Assembly: GCF_001679005.1 (NCBI RefSeq)
Contig: NZ_LXTW01000035.1
Span: 1 to 51,388, forward strand
Length of the DNA: 51,388 nt
Direction: 5' to 3'
Source of the DNA: Moraxella nonliquefaciens
GTDB lineage: Bacteria > Pseudomonadota > Gammaproteobacteria > Pseudomonadales > Moraxellaceae
Below are positions 26,041-35,252 of this stretch, in pieces. Position 1 is the stretch's first letter; each line of letters starts with the position of its first letter. Made by a program: the position numbers and the translations under genes. A model generated the notes under the pieces. The model searched no databases. It was not told where the DNA came from and saw only the letters and a program-made list of their open reading frames with translations.

Positions 26041-27465
26041 TTAAGCAGCGTTTAGTTTATCAGCTTTTGCAAGCACTTCATCAATACCACCGACCATATA
26101 AAAGGCTTGTTCTGGTAAATGGTCATATTCACCACTGATGATCGCTTTAAAGCCAGCGATGGTATCACGAAGTGCCACATATTTACCAGGTGCCCCTGTG
26201 AACACTTCTGCCACATGGAATGGCTGAGACAAGAAACGCTGGATTTTACGAGCACGATAAACCACCAGTTTATCCTCTTCTGACAATTCATCCATACCCA
26301 AGATGGCGATGATGTCTTTTAGCTCTTTGTAGCGTTGTAGCACCTCTTGCACGCCACGCGCTACGCTGTAATGCTCCTCACCAATAACCTGTGGGTCTAA
26401 CTGACGAGATGTTGAGTCTAGTGGGTCAACCGCAGGGTAAATGCCTTGTGATGCAATATCACGGCTTAGTACAACCGTTGCATCTAAGTGTGCAAATGTC
26501 GTTGCAGGTGATGGGTCAGTCAAGTCATCTGCTGGCACATAAACCGCCTGCACAGATGTAATTGAGCCTGATTGGGTGGAGGTGATACGCTCTTGTAACA
26601 AGCCCATCTCTTCGGCCAAAGTCGGTTGATAACCTACCGCAGATGGCATACGACCTAAAAGTGCTGATACCTCAGTACCTGCCAATGTGTAACGATAAAT
26701 ATTATCAACGAACAGCAGAACATCACGACCTTTGCCCGTTGCTTCGTCTTTTTCATCACGGAAATACTCTGCCATGGTCAAACCAGTTAAGGCAACACGC
26801 AGACGGTTTCCTGGTGGCTCATTCATCTGACCATAAACCATGGCAACTTTTGACTGAGTAAAATCTTCGGTATTAACAACGCCTGCTTCTTGCATTTCAT
26901 GGTAGAAGTCATTACCCTCACGAGTACGCTCACCCACACCAGCAAAAACCGACAGACCTGAGTGTTTTAGGGCGATATTATTGATAAGCTCCATCATGTT
27001 AACGGTCTTACCAACACCAGCACCACCGAACAGACCGACTTTACCACCTTTGGCAAATGGACAAAGCAAATCAATCACTTTAATGCCTGTTTCTAACAGT
27101 TCTGTACTATTTGACTGTTCATCATAACTTGGTGCTTCACGATGAATGGACCATTTTTGTTCAGCATTTACCGGGCCTGCTTCATCGATTGGGCGACCTA
27201 GGACATCCATAATGCGACCCAGTGTTGCTGTACCCACAGGCACAGAAATGGGTGCACCTGTATTTAAAACAGGCAAACCACGTTTTAGACCCTCGGTTGA
27301 ACCCATGGCAATGGTACGTACCACACCATCACCTAACTGTTGTTGGACTTCAAGAGTGGTTTGGGTACCATCAACATGAAGCGCATCAAAGATTTGGGGG
27401 ACATCGCCACGGCTAAACTCAACATCAATTACCGCACCAATAATCTGTACAATACGACCGCTCAT
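26041..27465 (-). CDS. atpD: ATP synthase F1 beta subunit
   Basis: Catalytic subunit of F1. The 474-residue protein has the Walker A loop GGAGVGKTVNMMELI at about 150, the catalytic glutamate in GERTREGND, Walker B LLFVDNIYRYTLAG and the signature PAVDPLDSTSR. E. coli has 460 residues, so the length is normal. Note VDNIYRYT where most bacteria have VDNIFRFT; the change is conservative. A lipoprotein gene is placed directly upstream, between it and atpG. Confidence 0.98.
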   Translation of the reverse strand: MSGRIVQIIGAVIDVEFSRGDVPQIFDALHVDGTQTTLEVQQQLGDGVVRTIAMGSTEGLKRGLPVLNTGAPISVPVGTATLGRIMDVLGRPIDEAGPVNAEQKWSIHREAPSYDEQSNSTELLETGIKVIDLLCPFAKGGKVGLFGGAGVGKTVNMMELINNIALKHSGLSVFAGVGERTREGNDFYHEMQEAGVVNTEDFTQSKVAMVYGQMNEPPGNRLRVALTGLTMAEYFRDEKDEATGKGRDVLLFVDNIYRYTLAGTEVSALLGRMPSAVGYQPTLAEEMGLLQERITSTQSGSITSVQAVYVPADDLTDPSPATTFAHLDATVVLSRDIASQGIYPAVDPLDSTSRQLDPQVIGEEHYSVARGVQEVLQRYKELKDIIAILGMDELSEEDKLVVYRARKIQRFLSQPFHVAEVFTGAPGKYVALRDTIAGFKAIISGEYDHLPEQAFYMVGGIDEVLAKADKLNAA

Positions 27466-27494
27466 TGCGTTCTCCTGCTTGCTTATCTTGTTTT

Positions 27495-27890
27495 TTATTC
27501 TGCCAAACCGGCTTTGGATTGGTTGGCGGTTTCTCTAAAAGTATAATTTGAAACTATGCCTTTGCTGTCAAATAAAATGACAAGTTCTTTGGTCTGTATA
27601 TTTTCACCCAAAGAAAAGAAATTATAAGGGATAAAATTTCTTGCCATCGGTTTGGAGCGAGTGTGGCGGTATGTCCAAATTTCATTACCACTGTCAGTAA
27701 AAGAGACGCCATCAGCAGAACCAAATCTACTAGAAATCTCTTGCTTATTGGTCTTGCCCTTAATGATGGTCTGCTCAATGGTTTGTTGGTTTTGCTCTTT
27801 CATTGCAACATTACCAGCAGACACACAACCTGTTACCAAAAATGCAGCCAACAAAGCAGTAGCAGCAAAGCGGATATGATTATTTAACAC
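27495..27890 (-). CDS. Small SmpA/OmlA-like lipoprotein inside the atp operon
   Basis: From a GTG at 27890, which follows AAGGAGTTTAAT, the protein has 131 residues. It starts MLNNHIRFAATALLAAFLVT and has a lipobox LVTGC with the lipidated cysteine at residue 22, so it should be anchored in a membrane facing the periplasm. The mature part has the BamE/SmpA/OmlA-type pattern: IIKGKTNKQEISSRFGSADG then GNEIWTYRHTR, and ends with strands ELVILFDSKGIVSNYTF. It lies 22 bases after atpG and 29 before atpD, in a place where other bacteria have no gene. A link to ATP synthase is unproven. Confidence 0.85.
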   Translation of the reverse strand: MLNNHIRFAATALLAAFLVTGCVSAGNVAMKEQNQQTIEQTIIKGKTNKQEISSRFGSADGVSFTDSGNEIWTYRHTRSKPMARNFIPYNFFSLGENIQTKELVILFDSKGIVSNYTFRETANQSKAGLAE

Positions 27891-27912
27891 ATTAAACTCC
27901 TTAGTACCATTC

Positions 27913-28785
27913 TTATGAAACAGCAGCAGCACCACCAACGATTTCTGAGATTTCTCGTGTAATCGCTGCCTGTCTGAGCTTATTATAAACCAATTGTAAT
28001 TCTTTAATTAAGTTACCAGCATTATCTGTTGCTGCCTTCATCGCCACCATACGAGCAGATTGCTCTGATGCAATGTTTTCAAGAACAGATTGATAAACCA
28101 ATGATTCAATATAGCGTACCATCAGACTGTCAATCAAAGTCTTTGTATCAGGCTCATAAATGTAATCCCAACCATGACTGATGCTCTCATCATCAGACAA
28201 AGTGCCCTCAGGTAAGGGTACAAGCTGTGTGATTGATGGTTTTTGAGTCATGGCATTAATGAACCGATTATATACCAAATAAATTCTATCTAGTTTACCA
28301 TTTTGATAATCATCAAGCATGGTCTGCACAGGACTGCTGATATGTTCATAGCTTGGGCCATCGCCGTAATCAGTAACCACTGATGTAACATTGCCCCCAA
28401 AGTTTTTAAAAAAGCTGACACCTTTTGAACCAATGGCTGCAAATTCAACCTCAACAGACTGCTCTTGGTAAGTTTTGACCGATTTTAATAAACTTTTAAA
28501 TAAGTTGATATTTAAACCACCTGCCAAACCACGATCAGAGGTAACCACAATAAAACCCACACGGTTCACAGGGCGACTTATCATATACGGATGCTTATAA
28601 TCGGACTGTGCCTGTACAAGATGTGAAATCACACGATGCATATTTTTAGCATAAGGGCGACCCATGTCCATGCGTTCTTGGGCACGACGCATCTTACTGG
28701 CAGCAACCATTTGCATGGCACGAGTGATTTTTTGTGTGCTTTTAATGCTCACTACTTTAGCACGTATTTCTTTTAAACTTGCCAT
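27913..28785 (-). CDS. atpG: ATP synthase F1 gamma subunit
   Basis: Rotor shaft of F1. The 290-residue protein has the N-terminal helix ASLKEIRAKVVSIKSTQKIT, the Rossmann-like middle with VTSDRGLAGGLNINLFK, and the C-terminal helix with the family ending YNKLRQAAITREISEIVGGA. Length is typical. A 291-base gap separates it from atpA, much longer than usual, holding a hairpin (29014-29043). Confidence 0.97.
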   Translation of the reverse strand: MASLKEIRAKVVSIKSTQKITRAMQMVAASKMRRAQERMDMGRPYAKNMHRVISHLVQAQSDYKHPYMISRPVNRVGFIVVTSDRGLAGGLNINLFKSLLKSVKTYQEQSVEVEFAAIGSKGVSFFKNFGGNVTSVVTDYGDGPSYEHISSPVQTMLDDYQNGKLDRIYLVYNRFINAMTQKPSITQLVPLPEGTLSDDESISHGWDYIYEPDTKTLIDSLMVRYIESLVYQSVLENIASEQSARMVAMKAATDNAGNLIKELQLVYNKLRQAAITREISEIVGGAAAVS

Positions 28786-29013
28786 AGATATTCCAAAACA
28801 AATAAATGGGTGATGTAAAAAAGTTAACCGTATGATTTATCACTTCTATTACTTTTTACACAGTCAAACAAAATCATCTGCTACATTAAGCCTTATGGTT
28901 TGTTTTAGCTTAGTATCACATCAGCTAACATCAGATGATAATTTAAAATTGTTTACTCTATATTATCTCTATCATGCTAATAACCAGCATCCTGATGATG
29001 ATTACTCTGATAA

Positions 29014-29043
29014 TTAAGGCATTGAGATGGCCCAATACCTTAA
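29014..29043 (-). other. Intercistronic RNA hairpin between atpA and atpG
   Basis: TTAAGGCATTG (29014-29024) and CAATACCTTAA (29033-29043) form an 11-bp inverted repeat with an eight-base loop. On the minus strand, the transcribed one, the single non-complementary position becomes a U-G wobble, so the whole stem forms in the operon RNA; on the plus strand it would be a C-A mismatch. There is no T-run after it, so it is more likely an RNA processing or stability element than a terminator. The rest of the 28786-29076 gap shows no gene I can support. Confidence 0.55.
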
Positions 29044-29076
29044 ACTCGTTTTTTTAAGCTGATTGATGGCATAAGA

Positions 29077-30621
29077 TTAATAGCTGTGACTTTGTTTAAA
29101 GGCATCTAAACTTGCTTTAAACTTATTGGCTATTTCATCATTATAATTGGCAGTGTCATTAATCTCTTGCATAAATTGTGCATGCTCATCATTCATGTAT
29201 CGTAAATAAGCAGTTTCAAAAGCACCAATTTTATCTACTGGCACATCTGTCAAATAGCCTTCATTAGAAGCAAATATGACCGCCGCTTGGTCAGCGATTG
29301 ACATAGGAGCATATTGCTTTTGCTTCATCAGTTCAGTAACACGCTCACCATGCTCCAACTGTTGTTTAGTTGCATCATCCAAATCAGAGGCAAACTGGGC
29401 AAACGCAGCAAGTTCACGATACTGAGCAAGTGCTGTACGGATACCGCCCGAGAGCTTTTTGATGATTTTGGTCTGAGCTGCACCACCCACACGAGATACT
29501 GAGATACCAGCATTTACCGCAGGGCGAATACCTGAGTTAAATAAATTAGACTCTAAGAAAATCTGACCATCGGTAATTGAGATCACATTAGTAGGTACGA
29601 ACGCTGATACATCCCCAGCTTGGGTCTCAATGATGGGCAGGGCAGTCAATGAACCAGTTTTACCTTTAACTTCGCCACCCGTAAACGCTTCTACATAGTC
29701 AGCATTGACACGAGACGCACGCTCTAACAGGCGTGAGTGTAGATAAAATACATCGCCAGGGTATGCTTCACGCCCTGGTGGACGGCGTAATAGCAAGGAA
29801 ATCTGACGATAAGCGACAGCTTGTTTTGATAGGTCATCATAAACAATCAAGGCATCTTCACCACGATCACGGAAATACTCACCCATGGTACAGCCAGAAT
29901 ATGGGGCGATGTATTGTAGTGCCGCAGGCTCTGATGCTGATGCAACCACAACTGTGGTATAAGCCAATGCACCTGATTCTTCTAATTTACGCACCACGTT
30001 AGCGATGGTTGAGCGTTTTTGACCGATGGCGACATACACACATTTGATGCCAGAGTCTTTTTGGGCGATGATGGCGTCGATTGCCATGGCGGTCTTACCT
30101 GTTTGGCGGTCGCCAATGATGAGCTCACGCTGACCACGTCCGATTGGAATCATGGTGTCAACTGCTTTATAACCTGTCATGACAGGCTCATCAACCGATT
30201 GACGAGCGATAACACCAGGGGCGATTTTTTCAACTTTATCGGTCAGCTTGGCATTAACAGGGCCTTTACCATCAATAGGATTACCCAAAGCATCAACCAC
30301 ACGACCAAGCAGTTCAGGGCCTACGGGCACTTCTAGGATACGACCTGTGCAGTATGCTTTTTGTCCTTCTTGTAGGGGTAAATAGTCGCCCAAAACAACC
30401 GCACCGACTGAGTCTTGTTCTAAGTTTAGTGCCATACCATAGACATTACCCTCAAACTCAATCATCTCACCATACATGGCTTCTTCTAGACCATGAATTT
30501 TTACAATACCATCAGAGACACTAACGATAACACCTTCGGTTTTAGCAGTTGTGCTTACGTCAAGGTCTTGAATACGTTGCTTAATCAGATTGCTGATTTC
30601 AGCTGGATTCAATTGTTGCAT
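29077..30621 (-). CDS. atpA: ATP synthase F1 alpha subunit
   Basis: Regulatory nucleotide-binding subunit of F1. The 514-residue protein has Walker A GDRQTGKTAMAIDAI at about 170, Walker B ALIVYDDLSKQAVAYRQIS, and the alpha/beta signature PAVNAGISVSRVG. The N-terminus LNPAEISNLIKQRIQDLD carries the segment that contacts the delta subunit. Length matches E. coli (513). Confidence 0.98.
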   Translation of the reverse strand: MQQLNPAEISNLIKQRIQDLDVSTTAKTEGVIVSVSDGIVKIHGLEEAMYGEMIEFEGNVYGMALNLEQDSVGAVVLGDYLPLQEGQKAYCTGRILEVPVGPELLGRVVDALGNPIDGKGPVNAKLTDKVEKIAPGVIARQSVDEPVMTGYKAVDTMIPIGRGQRELIIGDRQTGKTAMAIDAIIAQKDSGIKCVYVAIGQKRSTIANVVRKLEESGALAYTTVVVASASEPAALQYIAPYSGCTMGEYFRDRGEDALIVYDDLSKQAVAYRQISLLLRRPPGREAYPGDVFYLHSRLLERASRVNADYVEAFTGGEVKGKTGSLTALPIIETQAGDVSAFVPTNVISITDGQIFLESNLFNSGIRPAVNAGISVSRVGGAAQTKIIKKLSGGIRTALAQYRELAAFAQFASDLDDATKQQLEHGERVTELMKQKQYAPMSIADQAAVIFASNEGYLTDVPVDKIGAFETAYLRYMNDEHAQFMQEINDTANYNDEIANKFKASLDAFKQSHSY

Positions 30622-30654
30622 TGCCTTATTTCCTATAATTTAGACAGCCACAGT

Positions 30655-31296
30655 TTATGCTGTTAGCTGAGTCTTTAATTGTTTTAACTTGCCACGCACC
30701 GAGCCATCAGTAAACTTATCGCCCACTTTGATTGTAGCACCACCTAATAAACTTGGGTCAACAGATTCATGTAAAATCACAATAGAACCTGTTGAGATCG
30801 CCAAAGATTCTTGTAGGGATTTGCGTTGGGGTTCAGTTAGTGGATAGGCTGATGTTATGTAAGCATCAATCTGTTTTAGCTCTTGTGATTTTAGCTTGCT
30901 GTAATGAGCATAAATCTCAGGAAGTAAAGACAGTCTGTTATTATCAGACAGCTGACTGATAAAGTTTGATAACGCTTTATTTGCTGTCAGATGTTTGCTT
31001 CCTGCCAATACTTGTGCTGCTGCACTCACATCCACACCCTGCGATGCCGCTGTTTGCAACGTTTGGGCAAGTGTTGAATTATTCGGTCTTTGGCTGGTAT
31101 AGACATCCATCAGTACCGACGTTTTTTGACTGGCGACAATAGCTGGATTGTGTAGCAAACCAATAAATGCGTCATCACGCACAATATCTGATGCCATCAA
31201 CAAGAAGTCTTCCCATTCGTTAATCGCATTTTGCTCTTTAGCATGGTCAAACGCAGCCTTTGCGTAAGGTCTTGCTAAGGTAGATAATTCAGCCAT
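30655..31296 (-). CDS. atpH: ATP synthase F1 delta subunit
   Basis: Peripheral-stalk subunit joining F1 alpha to the b subunits. The 213-residue protein starts AELSTLARPYAKAAFDHAKE, the conserved delta N-domain, and ends with the family signature PSLLGGATIKVGDKFTDGSV. It is about 35 residues longer than E. coli delta (177). The extra stretch, around residues 68-105 (QTLQTAASQGVDVSAAAQVL within it), lies between the N-domain helices. Confidence 0.95.
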   Translation of the reverse strand: MAELSTLARPYAKAAFDHAKEQNAINEWEDFLLMASDIVRDDAFIGLLHNPAIVASQKTSVLMDVYTSQRPNNSTLAQTLQTAASQGVDVSAAAQVLAGSKHLTANKALSNFISQLSDNNRLSLLPEIYAHYSKLKSQELKQIDAYITSAYPLTEPQRKSLQESLAISTGSIVILHESVDPSLLGGATIKVGDKFTDGSVRGKLKQLKTQLTA

Positions 31297-31308
31297 GGTA
31301 TCCTCTGA

Positions 31309-31779
31309 TTACAGCTTGGTTGCCAGTTGTGCTAGCATGCTGGCATGTTTTTGTTCATCAACTTTTTCTTCTAGAATTTTTTCAGCACCAAGTACTGCAA
31401 GCGTTGCAACTTGTGAACGCAACTGTTCGCGGCTTTGTGCAATTTGCTGGTCAACCGTTTGCTGGGCTGCACCAATAATACGCTCGCTTTCAAGACGAGC
31501 TGTTACTTTGGCATCTTCAATCATTTGATTGGCGGTTTTGTTGGCACGCTCAATAATAGAAGCAGCCTGAGCTTTGGCACTTGCAAATTCTTCTTGAACT
31601 TGTGATTCAGCAGATGCAAGGTCAGCTTTTGCTTTTTCAGCAGCATTTAAGCCTTCTTCAATTTTACGTTGACGCTCGTTAATCGCTCCGATGAATGGCG
31701 GCCATACGAATTTCATGGTAAACCATACAAAAAACGCAAACGCAATCATCTGACCGATAATGGTGGCATTAATATTCAT
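31309..31779 (-). CDS. atpF: ATP synthase Fo b subunit
   Basis: Peripheral stalk of Fo. The 156-residue protein has one N-terminal membrane helix (ATIIGQMIAFAFFVWFTMKF), the conserved FVWPPFIGAINERQRKI, then a long charged coiled coil rich in Ala, Glu, Gln and Lys. Length equals the E. coli protein. It lies 12 bases before atpH. Confidence 0.97.
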   Translation of the reverse strand: MNINATIIGQMIAFAFFVWFTMKFVWPPFIGAINERQRKIEEGLNAAEKAKADLASAESQVQEEFASAKAQAASIIERANKTANQMIEDAKVTARLESERIIGAAQQTVDQQIAQSREQLRSQVATLAVLGAEKILEEKVDEQKHASMLAQLATKL

Positions 31780-31874
31780 CCAATCACCTCATTTGTTAGT
31801 GAAAGTCAGGTGATGACCAATCGCTGTCGGTAAGTAAATTACCGACAAGAATGACCCAAACTGACCGCTTTAAC

Positions 31875-32120
31875 TTATGCGAATGGGTTGGCGAATAGTA
31901 AAAGCATGGCAATACCAACACCAATCATCGGTACAGCATCAAGAAGACCTGCCACGATGAACATTTTGGTTTGAAGTTGTGAGCCAAGCTCAGGCTGACG
32001 AGCAGTACTTTCTAAGAACTTACCGCCTAAGATGGCAAAGCCAATACCAGTTGCCAAAGCGCCTGCACCGATTAGAAGAGCCACAGCAAGAAGCGTGTAC
32101 TGAGCAATTAATGGATCCAT
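31875..32120 (-). CDS. atpE: ATP synthase Fo c subunit
   Basis: Proton-carrying rotor ring subunit, 81 residues with two membrane helices. The proton-binding carboxylate is D61 in the second helix (GLLDAVPMIGVGIAML), and the polar loop is ARQPEL at 40-45. Glutamine-threonine-serine ligands typical of sodium enzymes are not seen, so a proton motor is expected. Confidence 0.97.
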   Translation of the reverse strand: MDPLIAQYTLLAVALLIGAGALATGIGFAILGGKFLESTARQPELGSQLQTKMFIVAGLLDAVPMIGVGIAMLLLFANPFA

Positions 32121-32165
32121 GATGTCTCCTTAGACTTAACATTAAGGGTTATAAAAAGATTCAAA

Positions 32166-33050
32166 TTAATGTTCGGATTCTGCTGAGATTAACGACAGAT
32201 ACACAATCGTCAACATCATAAATACGAACGCCTGTAAAGTGATAACTAGAATATGAAAGATTGCCCAAGCCAAATGTAGCGGTACGCCCAAACCTTTAAC
32301 AAACAAACTCTCAGACATATACATCAGTGCAATCAAAATAAAGATAAGTTCCCCAGCATACATATTACCAAACAGTCGCAAACCCAATGAGATTGGTTTT
32401 GCAAGCAAGGTAACAATTTCAAGTACCAAATTAATCGGGATTAAGACGGCTTGTAAAATTGGATTTTTTGAACTAAATGGATGCAAGGTAAACTCACCGA
32501 CAAATCCACTCACGCCTTTATATTTTAGACCAAAGCCAATAATGAGTAGCAGCACACAAAATGCCATACCAAGAGTAATGTTCGGGTCGGTACTTGGTAC
32601 AATCTTAAAATAAACATGGTGCGGATCATGACCCATCAGACTGCCAATCCACTGTGCAGTGCCGGGGATGAAATCAACAGGAATTAAATCCATCAGGTTC
32701 ATCAAAAAAATCCACACAAAAATTGTCAATGACAAAGGTGCGATCAGTTTTGATGGGCCTTTATAAGATTCACGGACACTGTTATCCACAAAATCCACAA
32801 TCAGTTCAATAAAGGCTTGCAGTTTTGTAGGAATGCCTGATGTTGCCTTGCGTCCTACCAGCCAAAAAAGCCAGCAAAACAAAGCACCCAAACCAACTGA
32901 CCAAAGCATGGAATCCAAATGAATGGCTTTAAAGCCCATCTCTGCGGCTTCTGCGGCAGTATGTGCCATTTTCCAGCCATCTTTTGGATGATAACCATAC
33001 GTCCAGTTGGTCAAATGGTGAGCAATATATTCTGAAGAATCCGCTGCCAT
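32166..33050 (-). CDS. atpB: ATP synthase Fo a subunit
   Basis: Stator channel subunit of Fo. The 294-residue protein has five to six membrane helices and the essential arginine R225 in SLGLRLFGNMYAGE. Further conserved residues are in IFLMNLMDLIPVDFIPG. It is a little longer than E. coli (271) at the N-terminus. The 387-base stretch upstream, to atpI, contains the promoter at 33312-33341. Confidence 0.97.
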   Translation of the reverse strand: MAADSSEYIAHHLTNWTYGYHPKDGWKMAHTAAEAAEMGFKAIHLDSMLWSVGLGALFCWLFWLVGRKATSGIPTKLQAFIELIVDFVDNSVRESYKGPSKLIAPLSLTIFVWIFLMNLMDLIPVDFIPGTAQWIGSLMGHDPHHVYFKIVPSTDPNITLGMAFCVLLLIIGFGLKYKGVSGFVGEFTLHPFSSKNPILQAVLIPINLVLEIVTLLAKPISLGLRLFGNMYAGELIFILIALMYMSESLFVKGLGVPLHLAWAIFHILVITLQAFVFMMLTIVYLSLISAESEH

Positions 33051-33311
33051 AATACGCTCTTATTTTTAACTTGGTTAATCAGAACGTGTGAAAATACATC
33101 ACACAATCCATCAATTTGCAAGGTGTTGATTCTCAACACGCTCTAAAACAACACAATAAAATCACTGATTTGGATGATTCTATAAATGTTAATCAAAGAT
33201 TTTAAATCATTGAAAGCACATTATTTTCAATCATTTTATATCAATCACTGAAAATAAGATGCTTGTAAACTTATGAAAAATTTATTAAGATGTTTGTAAG
33301 CAATCCGAACT

Positions 33312-33341
33312 ATAATACCCTATTTTGGTAGTTCTTGTAAA
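33312..33341 (-). promoter_or_regulatory. Candidate main promoter of the atp operon
   Basis: On the minus strand TTTACA (33336-33341) and TATTAT (33312-33317) are 18 bases apart, leaving an untranslated leader of about 255 bases before atpB. The leader is AT-rich with an imperfect palindrome ATTTTCA...TGAAAAT at about 33225-33255. No gene is visible between 33051 and 33437. Confidence 0.5.
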
Positions 33342-33437
33342 GGGTAAATGTGATTTCTCTTACAGAATATTTTCAATTTTTGAAAAAATGAATGTAAACT
33401 CAAAGAATTTAATCATCTTTAAGAAGTGATTGGCAGT

Positions 33438-33824
33438 CTAAATACGCCACATCACCACCACATGCACAACTTGCAGGATAAAATAACCCAAAATCACCAA
33501 AAACGCCTGTATGGGTTTGACAAAGATAAAAATCAGAGCAAAGCCAATCAAGACCATGACCCATTTTATCATCTGTCCTACATACATGTTAAGCATGATA
33601 ACACGCCCTGCTCTTGCTCCTGTTGTGCGGTAAGCCATCAGCGTAAACACACACTGTGCAATGTAGCTAAGCAGCCCACCCAGTGCCATGCTTTTAGTAG
33701 CGTGAGTCGCTCCCAACTTTTCAAGAGCAAAACCTGTGCCAATAAGTATCAACAACGCCCATACTTGGCGAAATTGCAAGCGATACACACGGGCTTGCTG
33801 ATGACGCTGGGCGGGCTGACTCAT
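33438..33824 (-). CDS. atpI: ATP synthase protein I-like membrane protein AtpI
   Basis: A 128-residue protein with four membrane helices (first ALLILIGTGFALEKLG; last FLVILGYFILQVVHVVVMW) and a basic N-terminus SQPAQRHQQARVYRLQFRQ. Its place ahead of atpB and the four-helix layout point to AtpI, which assists c-ring assembly or ion uptake in other bacteria. Sequence conservation in this family is low, so the call rests mainly on position. A 387-base gap with a promoter separates it from atpB, so it may be transcribed separately. Confidence 0.8.
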   Translation of the reverse strand: MSQPAQRHQQARVYRLQFRQVWALLILIGTGFALEKLGATHATKSMALGGLLSYIAQCVFTLMAYRTTGARAGRVIMLNMYVGQMIKWVMVLIGFALIFIFVKPIQAFLVILGYFILQVVHVVVMWRI

Positions 33825-33986
33825 AATATTCTCAAAAATAAAGGGAAAAACCGTAAGATTTTGTATTATAAAAATTTTTTAGAAAACTTACAAGATTTTA
33901 TCATGATTTTTTCATCAGTAAAAAGTAATGTTATCATTGATTTTTATGATAAATATCATGCTCTACACCGTCTTAGCAATAAAATC

Positions 33987-34841
33987 CTACTTTTGGTCAA
34001 TGCAGGCATAAATGTCATTGACAGTCGTTTGCCACACCCTCACAAAATCTGTGCCATCTGACATGTCTTCTTGTTTGATGAGTGTGCTGACATGACCGAG
34101 TTTATTTTTGATGCCATCTGAGACAGCTCCTTGTGATAATAGGCACATATAAGGCGACGGACGGTCATTATTTAACAGGCGAAATTGACTTGCCTTGGGT
34201 GATAAGTGGTGATCGGGGGTCAATGCCCCTGCAAATTTTAGATTTGCCGAACGTTCTAAATAGGCAAACGAATCATGATATGCCCAGTATGTCCGCTGTC
34301 GCTGTTTTTGTACCTGTGCCACCGCTTTATCCATGGCTTCGTGAAACGCTTTGGCATTATTGGCATATAACGCCTTATGCTTAGGATTTGCATGCGAATG
34401 CACCACCGCCAATGCCCGTACGATGGCTTTGGCGTTCTCTGGGTCAAGCCAAATGTGTGGGTCAAAGGTATCTGCTCGTGGCGTACCATCAAGCTGTCTT
34501 ATGGGCAGCCGATAAAACGCATTCATCCTAAATAAGGAGATGGCGTTGGGGGCGGTATCTAAGGTCTTGACCAAATTTTGTTCAAGCTCACGACCGAACC
34601 ACACCACATAATCGCTGTCGCCCACAAGCTTAGCTTTGCTGGGTGATAAACTGCCATGATGACCAACATCGCCCGCCGACAGTAGCATTTGGGCAGGTTC
34701 TGCTCCTTGTGTTACAGCATTAGACAGTAGCAGCAGCGGATAATTACTCACCGTTACCGTACCTGCATGACAAGTGGCAGACCATAAGATAACCTGGGCA
34801 GGCAGACTAAATTTGACAAGGGAAAATTTAAAAAATCTCAT
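33987..34841 (-). CDS. znuA: Zinc ABC transporter substrate-binding protein ZnuA
   Basis: Periplasmic zinc receptor of the ZnuABC importer. From the ATG at 34839-34841, preceded by AAAAGG, it has 284 residues; an upstream in-frame start adds 13. The signal peptide runs MRFFKFSLVKFSLPAQVILW to about SATCHAG. Zinc-ligand histidines are visible in GDVGHHGSLSPS, DPHIWLDPENAK and YWAYHDSFAYLE, with a C-terminal disulfide CLL...ACIDQ. The His/Asp-rich loop found in E. coli ZnuA after the first ligand is absent. It is divergent from zur-znuC-znuB across 400 bases. Confidence 0.92.
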   Translation of the reverse strand: MRFFKFSLVKFSLPAQVILWSATCHAGTVTVSNYPLLLLSNAVTQGAEPAQMLLSAGDVGHHGSLSPSKAKLVGDSDYVVWFGRELEQNLVKTLDTAPNAISLFRMNAFYRLPIRQLDGTPRADTFDPHIWLDPENAKAIVRALAVVHSHANPKHKALYANNAKAFHEAMDKAVAQVQKQRQRTYWAYHDSFAYLERSANLKFAGALTPDHHLSPKASQFRLLNNDRPSPYMCLLSQGAVSDGIKNKLGHVSTLIKQEDMSDGTDFVRVWQTTVNDIYACIDQK

Positions 34842-35074
34842 GAACAACCTTTTAAATAAATTAACTGGACAAATGAACATCTTTGATAGTTAGATATTTA
34901 TACATTTGATGAAAATTTAGGGCATGCCTGCTTCTAAAACATATTTACAAAAATGATGATGACCCAATGGTTTTTACCCATGTCTGTAAAAAGACCATTA
35001 CTCTATTTTTGGATGGATATTTTCATGGCAAATGGGCAAAATTTTGCAATATTATATCACAAATCATGGATTTT

Positions 35075-35090
35075 TGTTATAATGTATCTA
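35075..35090. promoter_or_regulatory. Candidate Zur/Fur-type operator in the znuA-zur gap
   Basis: TGTTATAATGTATCTA lies midway between the divergent znuA and zur genes and resembles the A/T-rich, TGTTATA-centred Zur boxes of gammaproteobacteria. The dyad is imperfect and also contains a TATAAT hexamer. The rest of 34881-35252 holds AT-rich promoter-like sequence and no gene I can support. Confidence 0.35.
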
Positions 35091-35252
35091 AATTGATAAA
35101 TCATCGGCATTGTTCAAAAAATCACCCATACTAAGCACTCTTTATTTTTGATGATATGTTATTAAAATAGCTTGGTTTATGATAAAATGACGTATGCCTT
35201 AAATGTTTGATACCAAACTTGACAAATAACAAAAACCAAAAAAGAGCACATC

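Noticed and set aside
28832..29017. 61-codon plus-strand frame in the atpA-atpG gap
   Set aside because: Opposite to the operon, without a ribosome-binding site, low-complexity composition and no recognisable motif.
33225..33255. AT-rich palindrome ATTTTCA...TGAAAAT upstream of atpB as a regulator binding site
   Set aside because: It is imperfect, lies in very AT-rich DNA where such repeats arise by chance, and matches no operator I can name.
33426..34061. Long plus-strand frame (211 codons) over atpI
   Set aside because: It is mostly antisense to atpI and the end of znuA; composition is rich in His, Gln and Lys, typical of a shadow frame.
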